Shown here piece by piece: positions 7,198 to 12,733 of a stretch of DNA of 12,733 nt. The translations under genes were made by a program, and so were the position numbers. The stretch is taken from NCBI GenBank assembly GCA_050013795.1, contig JBEKEO010000075.1, forward strand, positions 1-12,733. Direction: 5' to 3'. The notes beneath the pieces are model-generated. The model saw nothing but the letters and a program-made list of their open reading frames with translations, ran no database searches and was not told the origin of the DNA. Source of the stretch: CAWHOW01 sp050013795 (GTDB taxonomy: Bacteria; Bacteroidota; Bacteroidia; Bacteroidales; CG2-30-32-10). The first letter of the stretch is position 1. The number at the start of each line of letters is the position of its first letter.

Positions 7198-8111
7198 CAA
7201 ACCCTCAATTTTCGGTGGTTGTACCTGTTTATAACAGTGAAAAAAGTTTACAAGAATTGTACCAGAGACTTGATTCTGCCTTCAATAAAATGAATAAATC
7301 CTTTGAAGTAATATTTGTTGAAGATGGAGCATCCGATAAAAGCTGGGATGTTATTTCTGGACTAAAAAAAGAACATGCCGAAAAAATTATTGCAATAAAA
7401 CTGGCTAAAAATTTCGGACAGCATAATGCCTTACTTTGCGGGTTGAAATTTGCGAAAGGAAATTATTGTGTTACTATAGATGATGATTTGCAGCAAAACC
7501 CTGAAGATATTGAAATTTTATACAATAAAATCATAGAAACCAATGTTGATGTCGTATATGGAATTTATGAAGAGAATATGCATTCCCTGAGCCACAGGAT
7601 AGGTAGCTGGTACATGAAACAATCTTCAAGGTTTTCCAGGAAAATAATTGCAGGTGCTTCATTCAGGATTATTAAATCTGACATAGCAATAAAAATGCTT
7701 GAGGGCAACCATGATTTTGTTTACATTGATGAGATACTTTCCTGGCATACCGAAAATGCCGCTTTTGCTATTGTGCATCATTTAGCAAGGAAATATGATA
7801 AATCAAATTATACAAATAAAAAACTTATTAGCCACGCATATAACATAACACTTTTTTACACAGCATTCCCTCTAAGATTAATGACCTATGGTGGTTTTTT
7901 CTTTTCATTACTGATGCTGTTAACTGGTTTATTTTATCTTTTAAAAAAATTCTTTTTCAGGGTACCGATGGGTTATACTTCACTTATTGTAGCTATATTA
8001 TTTTCTGCCGGTATCATGCTGATGTGCATGGGTATTCTTGGTGAATACCTTTTCAGGATATATAAATCTCAGACTCACAAACCACCCTATTCCATCAGCA
8101 AGATCTTATAG
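7194..8111 (+). CDS. family 2 glycosyltransferase, polyprenyl-phosphate type (GtrB/ArnC/DPMS-like)
   Basis: This 305-residue protein has a GT-A domain followed by two C-terminal membrane segments (about 233-251 and 262-284). The N-terminal VVVPVYNSEKSLQEL, VEDGASDKSW (Glu43-Asp44 in the nucleotide-binding turn), LAKNFGQHNALLCGL and metal-binding DDD at 96-98 all fit. IIAGASFRIIKSDI also fits the DPM1/GtrB/ArnC branch, which transfers one sugar from a nucleotide donor to undecaprenyl phosphate on the cytoplasmic side. The gene overlaps the SDR gene by four bases (ATGA) and precedes the acyltransferase gene by eight bases, so it is co-expressed with the acyl module. A plausible role is to load an amino sugar onto the lipid carrier before or after acylation. 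Family is firm; donor sugar unknown. Confidence 0.85.
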   Translation: MTNPQFSVVVPVYNSEKSLQELYQRLDSAFNKMNKSFEVIFVEDGASDKSWDVISGLKKEHAEKIIAIKLAKNFGQHNALLCGLKFAKGNYCVTIDDDLQQNPEDIEILYNKIIETNVDVVYGIYEENMHSLSHRIGSWYMKQSSRFSRKIIAGASFRIIKSDIAIKMLEGNHDFVYIDEILSWHTENAAFAIVHHLARKYDKSNYTNKKLISHAYNITLFYTAFPLRLMTYGGFFFSLLMLLTGLFYLLKKFFFRVPMGYTSLIVAILFSAGIMLMCMGILGEYLFRIYKSQTHKPPYSISKIL

Positions 8112-8119
8112 TTTAAGGG

Positions 8120-8812
8120 ATGAAGCTTCAGAAATACGGCATTACTCTGGAAAGGCTTACTGAAGCCGAAATAGAAATGGTAAGGAAATACCGTAATGCT
8201 GCTGAAGTGAAAAACTTTATGCAGTTCAGAAAACACATCACCCGCAGGATGCAAAAAAAATGGTTTAAATCTATAGACAATGATTTGAATTATTATTTTA
8301 TCATTATTTATGAGGGGAAAAAGATTGGTTTGATAAATATTAAAAATATAATTTGGGATTCGAAAACTGATGTACCCGAATCCGGTTTATTTCTTTGGGA
8401 ATTGGACTACATTGATAGCCCTGCGCCATTGCTTGCTTCTTTTGTCCTGAGCGAGATTGGCTATGGTTTTTTAGGAGGCGATACTAGTAAAATAAAAATA
8501 TTAAAAACCAATTTAAAAGCGATTGATTTTAATAAAAAAATGGGGTACTCTGAAACAGAATCTTGCCCTGATGGATTTTCTATTTATTTGCAAACAAAAA
8601 AAAGTTTTATTTCAGCTACGGCAGCTTTGAGGAAAAAAGCTTTGATCCTTTGTAATAATGACCCTGCTTTATATATGTATATTGAACCTTACGATTGGAA
8701 CAAAGTTAAGGGTATAAAATTTCACGATTATCTTGAAAAAGCTAAATACAACTATTCAAAACAATTAAATGGTAGTACAGAGATTTATAAATTTTTATTC
8801 GATTTTTCCTAA
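8120..8812 (+). CDS. GNAT-family N-acyltransferase
   Basis: This 230-residue protein has an N-terminal region of RimJ/PseH style: ITLERLTEAEIEMVRKYRN (8-26) with EVKNFM. A central sheet follows (YYFIIIYEGKKIGLINIKNI, 58-77). The late segment KILKTNLKAIDFNKKMGY (126-143) resembles the acyl-CoA-binding and C-terminal part of GNAT enzymes. The usual Q/RxxGxG/A loop is poorly conserved. About 60 further residues (170-230) extend past the normal GNAT end and have no recognised fold. GNATs of this type acylate amino sugars in glycan loci. Here the neighbouring ACP/KAS III/SDR set could supply the acyl donor. The start follows AAGGG closely, eight bases after the GT2 stop. Fold assignment is good; substrate and donor are inferred. 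Confidence 0.7.
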   Translation: MKLQKYGITLERLTEAEIEMVRKYRNAAEVKNFMQFRKHITRRMQKKWFKSIDNDLNYYFIIIYEGKKIGLINIKNIIWDSKTDVPESGLFLWELDYIDSPAPLLASFVLSEIGYGFLGGDTSKIKILKTNLKAIDFNKKMGYSETESCPDGFSIYLQTKKSFISATAALRKKALILCNNDPALYMYIEPYDWNKVKGIKFHDYLEKAKYNYSKQLNGSTEIYKFLFDFS

Positions 8813-9900
8813 GATTTTTGACCCCTTAGTTTAATATATATCTTTTCATACAATTTTTCAAAGATTGAATTTCTGTAAACTACTTTATTCATTGCTTTAT
8901 GCGGAAGCATCCTGACAAAAAGCCCGAGAAACCTTTGAACTATTATATGCACATATATAGGAAGCAAATACAAATATAATAATGGATATGTACCATTGTA
9001 TTTTCTCTCATAACCGTATTTTTCAGCCCATCTTCCAACAACCATATCTGCCATCTTAATTTCTTTTTCAGGCATTTTCACTTTCCAGGTTTTAATTTTT
9101 GAAGTATTTATTGGCTGCATCAGGCTACTATGATATTGCTCTATGCCATCATCTTTATAGGTTATTAAGAAATCTTCTTTATAATTGTGAAAATTTAGAA
9201 TATCAGGTAAAAAATCAACGGAAAGGAAATTGCATATTTCTTTAATGTTTTCTGAGGTATTTGTAACAAGTTCTTCATATTTAATTGTTACAAACCGGTT
9301 TGGAACAATCTTCTTTTGTTTTTCAATTACTTTTTGACATCTCCTCCATTTTAATGCAGTAAAAGGAGTTAGTCTGGAACCAAAATCAACTTTTTGCATC
9401 GAAAGAATATGATCACGGTAATCTCTGATGATATGAATGAATTTAGCTTCAGGAAATACAGATAGTATCTTTGGAATTACAAATGAATAAGCGGGATTCT
9501 TATCTCCAATCAATGAAATGATATTTTTGGGAAATATTGAGTTAAAATTTAAAAAAACCATTTTTGTGATTTCAGAAAAACTGAAATGACCTTCCATTTT
9601 AAGAATATTTTCTTTAAGAATAGCATTATTCATTTTCCATTTTGCAAATGACAAATATTCTTTATGTTTTAGATTAATTATTTCATCAAATAATGATTCT
9701 AATGTTAATTTATCCCAATATTTTATTAAATTATATTTTTTATAAAATGTCAAGAAAAATGGATTTTCTAAAGGGATTGAGACATTAGGATGTGCATCAA
9801 ATATAGTTCTAAGCATGGTGGTCCCCGAACGCGGACTACCTACAATAAAAAACATCGGAAGTTCTTTTATTTTATTTATATCTATTTCTTTTTGTTGCAT
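8809..9900 (-). CDS. sulfotransferase family protein (first of two tandem paralogues)
   Basis: This 363-residue protein has the PAPS 5'-phosphosulfate loop GSPRSGTTML at 21-30 and the 3'-phosphate-binding segment RDYRDHILS at 159-167. It also shows GDKNP (132-136), a conserved KYEELV (207-212) and IKTWK (269-273). This order fits the Sulfotransfer_3-type family, which moves sulfate from PAPS to carbohydrate or lipid hydroxyls. A hydrophobic stretch around 306-328 suggests C-terminal membrane association. It is second in a two-gene operon, 23 bases after its paralogue. Its TAG stop (8811-8809) interleaves with the TAA (8810-8812) of the GNAT gene on the other strand. No PAPS-synthesis genes are in the window. 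Family is firm; acceptor unknown. Confidence 0.85.
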   Translation of the reverse strand: MQQKEIDINKIKELPMFFIVGSPRSGTTMLRTIFDAHPNVSIPLENPFFLTFYKKYNLIKYWDKLTLESLFDEIINLKHKEYLSFAKWKMNNAILKENILKMEGHFSFSEITKMVFLNFNSIFPKNIISLIGDKNPAYSFVIPKILSVFPEAKFIHIIRDYRDHILSMQKVDFGSRLTPFTALKWRRCQKVIEKQKKIVPNRFVTIKYEELVTNTSENIKEICNFLSVDFLPDILNFHNYKEDFLITYKDDGIEQYHSSLMQPINTSKIKTWKVKMPEKEIKMADMVVGRWAEKYGYERKYNGTYPLLYLYLLPIYVHIIVQRFLGLFVRMLPHKAMNKVVYRNSIFEKLYEKIYIKLRGQKS

Positions 9901-9923
9901 TATTTTTTAGAAAAACAATAATC

Positions 9924-10991
9924 CTATATACTTTTATATTCCCTTCTCAAAATATATTTATTCCAAATATATGCCATCACAGAACGTCTCGAAAATCTGA
10001 TATAAATTCGAAAAGGCATAAGCCTTAATATCATATATCCGAATTTTAAAAGAAAATAAAACATTAACCCAGGTAAAGCATATATACCATAAAATAAATT
10101 AAATCTCTTATACACACGTTCATAATTGAATTTATCTGCATATTGACCTGCAATAGTATCTGCAATTTTTACCTGGATAGGTTTAAGCTTTTGTTTCCAG
10201 ATTCCAATTTTATCCGGTTTTATCGGGTATAAAAGATTCTTGTGATCACCCTTAAGTACCCTTTCCGGAAATATCTTTAAAAAGTCTTCCTTATGTTCAT
10301 GAAATTTTAAAACATGGGGATCAAAATCAATTGATAAAAAGTCAGTGACTTTTTTTAATTCCTTCTCCGGTGAAACCACTAAATCCTCGTAACGCATTGT
10401 ATGGAACAATTCAGGTTGTCTTTTACTAATTCTTGTAAAATCGATTATCGATTGTCGCCAACGTTTGGTTGGAATAGCAATATAAGGGAAATCGTAATTA
10501 GTTTGGTTTAATGAAAGAAATTGGTCACGGTAATCTCTGGTAAGCAAAATGTACTTTGCTTTATTATTAATTATGCGATACAAATATGGAAAAGTGACTG
10601 AATACCCCGGATTCTTGTCTCCAATAAGCAGTATATCCTTTTTATCAAACACTTTAGGATAATTCAACAATACTACTTTGCAGATAGTTAAATAATCAAT
10701 GATACCGGAAATAGAGTATAAATCGTTTCTTAATAATTCGATATCTATACCTGTAATCGGAAATAACCACATTCGTTTCAAGTCTTCAAGAAACCTATTA
10801 ATGGTATTATGATCCCAGTTTTTTACATTTTCATAACGTTTAGCTAAATGAAGAATAAAAGGACACTCAGTTGGAACAATTACATTCGGGTGGGCATCCA
10901 AAAGTGTACGCAGTAATGTAGTTCCTGACCGTGGCCTGCCAATAATGAAGAATAAGGGAATATCATTAATGTTTGATAGATCTTTGGTCAT
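9924..10991 (-). CDS. sulfotransferase family protein (second paralogue, upstream gene of the pair)
   Basis: This 355-residue protein shares layout and many residues with the neighbour at 8809-9900. It has GRPRSGTTLL at 18-27, then LLDAHPNV, GDKNP at 124-128, RDYRDQFLS at 152-160, MRYEDLV at 199-205 and a C-terminal hydrophobic stretch (about 302-324). The two most likely arose by tandem duplication and have since diverged, particularly in the segment between the two PAPS-binding motifs, where acceptor choice is usually set. The start at 10991 places the P-loop at the usual distance from the N-terminus. Upstream on the - strand, TATTTTTG (plus 11017-11010) matches the -7 consensus, but no convincing -33 partner is seen. 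Beyond that lies the 21-bp repeat array. Acceptor unknown. Confidence 0.85.
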   Translation of the reverse strand: MTKDLSNINDIPLFFIIGRPRSGTTLLRTLLDAHPNVIVPTECPFILHLAKRYENVKNWDHNTINRFLEDLKRMWLFPITGIDIELLRNDLYSISGIIDYLTICKVVLLNYPKVFDKKDILLIGDKNPGYSVTFPYLYRIINNKAKYILLTRDYRDQFLSLNQTNYDFPYIAIPTKRWRQSIIDFTRISKRQPELFHTMRYEDLVVSPEKELKKVTDFLSIDFDPHVLKFHEHKEDFLKIFPERVLKGDHKNLLYPIKPDKIGIWKQKLKPIQVKIADTIAGQYADKFNYERVYKRFNLFYGIYALPGLMFYFLLKFGYMILRLMPFRIYIRFSRRSVMAYIWNKYILRREYKSI

Positions 10992-11079
10992 CAGATATTA
11001 TTCAGAAACCAAAAATAATAAAATATTCCAAGCCCGACTCTTTATCTTTCATGCTTTACTGGTCAGTATGCGATTCGGC

Positions 11080-11314
11080 TTCGATAACTTATAACGTGAT
11101 TTCATAACATTGTGAAGCGACTTAATAACATTGCAAATCGTATTTGTTCACTTATACAGTTCGTTCACATACGTGTGAATCGTATTCACACGTTATCGAG
11201 GTGCATTCGCTTGAATGTAAATCGCATTCACACATTATCGAGGTGCTTTCGCTTGAATGTATATCGTATTCACACATTATCGAGGTTCATTCGCATAGAA
11301 GTGAATCGTATTCA
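11080..11314. repeat. 21-bp-phased tandem repeat array with a 42-bp higher-order unit
   Basis: TTC (or TTA/TTT in two decayed units) recurs every 21 bases at 11080, 11101, 11122, 11143, 11164, 11185, 11206, 11227, 11248, 11269, 11290 and 11311. Units from 11164 onward alternate between two types, giving a 42-bp period: TTCGCTTGAATGTAAATCGC-like and TTCACACATTATCGAGGTGC-like. The core ATCG falls at 11137, 11179, 11221, 11263 and 11305, exactly 42 apart. The left end is degenerate and the right end is well conserved up to the terminator. The array fills most of the 384-base gap 10992-11375, which holds no credible gene. Both the 82- and 84-residue + strand frames are open only because 42 is divisible by three, and both run through the terminator. 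Function unknown. Confidence 0.85.
11171..11193. repeat. 23-bp perfect palindrome with 10-bp arms inside the repeat array
   Basis: ACGTGTGAAT (11171-11180), the spacer CGT, and ATTCACACGT (11184-11193) form perfect 10-bp inverted arms. A shorter version, TGAAT-CGT-ATTCA, recurs at 11302-11314, with its centre exactly 126 bases (three 42-bp units) away. Related but looser inverted pairs (GAATG...CATTC) are centred at 11221 and 11263. The shape fits a dimeric DNA-binding protein site or a short hairpin. Confidence 0.7.
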
Positions 11315-11321
11315 ACCAACA

Positions 11322-11353
11322 AAAAAGGGAAAACCATTAGGTTTTCCCTTTTT
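11322..11353 (-). terminator. strong rho-independent terminator of the susD-like gene (bidirectional shape)
   Basis: AAAAAGGGAAAACC (11322-11335) pairs perfectly with GGTTTTCCCTTTTT (11340-11353) around the four-base loop ATTA. Read on the - strand, the stem lies 23 bases beyond the TAA of the SusD-like gene and ends in a T run, so it should end that transcript before the repeat array. The symmetry means it could also stop + strand transcription. Confidence 0.85.
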
Positions 11354-11375
11354 ATTTTAAATAATTTTTATTTTA

Positions 11376-12733
11376 TTAATCCCACCAAACACTATTAGTT
11401 AGTTCAGCTCCTGTTTTAGGGCAATTAGCATTATATTCTTTTTCAGAAGTTGGATAAGGATACCTTCGTGGAACAATATTACCGGTAGTATTGCTAACTG
11501 GCTTGTGAAGGTTAATATATGATGGGAATCCTGTTCTTCTCCAGTCATTATAAACTTCAAGCTGTAAGTATAATGCAATATACTTTTGCGTTATAATATT
11601 CTCCAAAGTAATAGTAGCAGGTGTTACATTTGTATTTGCTGTTACCCATGCAGCATTAGAAACCCCATATTTGTCTAATGATGCAGATACGGCAGCCTGA
11701 TAATCAGTAACAGCGTCAACTTTATCACCAGTCTGAAATTCAGCTTCTGCTTTAATAAATAAACATTCCACATATGAAATAAAAGGTACAGGAGCATTCG
11801 GAGCACCATAATAACTACCTATTTGAGCAAACCAATTTCCCACACTGGGTCCCGAACCTGGATTACCTGGAGCCTGACCCTGAGGACCATACCCATCTGC
11901 TAATATTGTGTCAACAAATACAGATGTACGGGGATCGTTTGCATTTATTAAGGTATCAACCATATACTGCGATGCATTACAGTCACCTCTTTGAGTTAAA
12001 AATTGATAAATCGGAGCATTTTCATTTGAATTATTGCCAAAATGAAATTCCATATCATCAGTATTTGCTGAAAAAGCGCCTGCAGAAAGTGCTGTAAGTG
12101 CATTAGTATATGCACTACTACTTGGAACTTTACTTAAATGAAGAGCATAACGTGCCTGAAGGGCATAATCTGCCTTTATCCAACTGGCAAGATTTCCGCC
12201 ATATAATAAATCATCGCTTCCGGGTACCGGCACATGAAATGCAGGTGTAGTGTTAAGATCTGTAACAGCGGTGGTAAGCAAAGAATTGATCGTAGTATAA
12301 ATAGTTTGCTGTTTATCATAAATTGGAGAAAGGTTAGCATTTCCCTGAAAGGCCTGTGAATAGGGTATATCGCCAAACAAATCAGTCAAACAACCAAGAG
12401 AATAGGCCATAAGCACTTTCCCTATGCCTCTGTAACCTGGAGAATTTTGCTGGTTAGATTTTTGGATAATAAGATAAAGGTCATTCATTGCGGATGCATA
12501 CATGTTGACCCATGTTTGATCAGACTCGCTTGAATTATAATTATAATTATCATAAGCAAGAAATTGTCTGGATCCACCTGCCATTTGTTGCATCCATAAA
12601 TGTTCAGGATAAGCAAGGTCGCCACCAACCTGATAGGCTATTCCTGCTTCAGCAGAAGGAAGCAATAAATTTATCTTTACATCGCTTGGCTGGTTAGGAT
12701 TATTATTCATATCAAGGTTATCCCATTTTTTAC
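11376..12733 (-). CDS. SusD/RagB-family outer-membrane nutrient-binding lipoprotein (5' end outside window)
   Basis: About 451 residues are visible. The frame stays open upstream of the internal ATG at 12710, reading KKWDNLDMNNNPNQPSDV. That is the usual sequence just after the lipobox cysteine, so the real start, signal peptide and Cys lie beyond base 12733. Family marks are LTDLFGDIPYSQAFQG, SPIYDKQQTIYTTINSLL, the helix WIKADYALQARYALHL and the C-terminal RRYPYPTSEKEYN ending in VWWD. This resembles the SusD-like branch of starch-binding-associating proteins. Such lipoproteins form the lid of a TonB-dependent SusC transporter on the cell surface. A susC-like gene is expected just upstream, outside the window. 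The C-terminus is complete and a strong terminator follows. Ligand cannot be told. Confidence 0.9.
   Translation of the reverse strand, partial: KKWDNLDMNNNPNQPSDVKINLLLPSAEAGIAYQVGGDLAYPEHLWMQQMAGGSRQFLAYDNYNYNSSESDQTWVNMYASAMNDLYLIIQKSNQQNSPGYRGIGKVLMAYSLGCLTDLFGDIPYSQAFQGNANLSPIYDKQQTIYTTINSLLTTAVTDLNTTPAFHVPVPGSDDLLYGGNLASWIKADYALQARYALHLSKVPSSSAYTNALTALSAGAFSANTDDMEFHFGNNSNENAPIYQFLTQRGDCNASQYMVDTLINANDPRTSVFVDTILADGYGPQGQAPGNPGSGPSVGNWFAQIGSYYGAPNAPVPFISYVECLFIKAEAEFQTGDKVDAVTDYQAAVSASLDKYGVSNAAWVTANTNVTPATITLENIITQKYIALYLQLEVYNDWRRTGFPSYINLHKPVSNTTGNIVPRRYPYPTSEKEYNANCPKTGAELTNSVWWD

Noticed and set aside
11080..11314. CRISPR array
   Set aside because: The repeat units abut with no unique spacers, the units are degenerate, and no cas genes are present.
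11112..11398. Two overlapping + strand frames of 82 and 84 codons with 14-residue repeats
   Set aside because: Both arise from the 42-bp DNA repeat, two frames are open at once, and both run through the terminator hairpin. Nothing suggests a translated protein.
11376..12710. SusD-like gene starting at the ATG at 12710
   Set aside because: Codons upstream continue as KKWDNLD, the expected sequence just after a lipoprotein cysteine, so this Met is internal.

Overview
This is an AT-rich window whose gene content and signals point to a member of the Bacteroidota. A SusD/RagB-type outer-membrane nutrient-binding protein lies at the right edge, several promoters resemble the Bacteroidota TTTG / TAnnTTTG consensus, and strong Shine-Dalgarno sequences are largely absent. 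No rRNA, tRNA, transposase or CRISPR array was seen. The genus cannot be settled from this sequence alone.

Left and centre (1-8812, all + strand): a surface-glycan or glycolipid locus. It opens with the C-terminal part of a Wzx-like polysaccharide flippase (1-732). Next come a PhcB-like SAM methyltransferase (830-1723), a long-chain acyl-CoA synthetase-like enzyme (1739-3499) and a B12-binding radical SAM protein (3545-5053). After a promoter-like intergenic gap there is a tight five-gene run: acyl carrier protein (5142-5375), ketoacyl-ACP synthase III (5375-6430), SDR ketoreductase (6442-7197), membrane-anchored GT2 glycosyltransferase (7194-8111) and GNAT acyltransferase (8120-8812). The first three of these form a minimal acyl-building module, able in principle to make a short 3-hydroxyacyl-ACP. 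The GNAT could transfer that acyl group to an amino sugar, and the GT2 could load a sugar onto a polyprenyl phosphate. This joint role is inferred.

Right-centre (8809-10991, - strand): two paralogous sulfotransferases in tandem. They converge on the glycan cluster, and the stop codons of the two gene sets interleave. They suggest that the product, or another surface molecule, is sulfated.

Right (10992-11375): a gene-free stretch holding an array with exact 21-bp phasing (42-bp higher-order unit). It includes a 23-bp palindrome and is followed by a strong 14-bp-stem terminator. The array is upstream of the sulfotransferase pair and downstream of the susD-like gene. It is the least explained element here.

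Right edge (11376-12733, - strand): the mature part of a SusD-like lipoprotein. Its signal peptide and presumed SusC partner lie outside the window.
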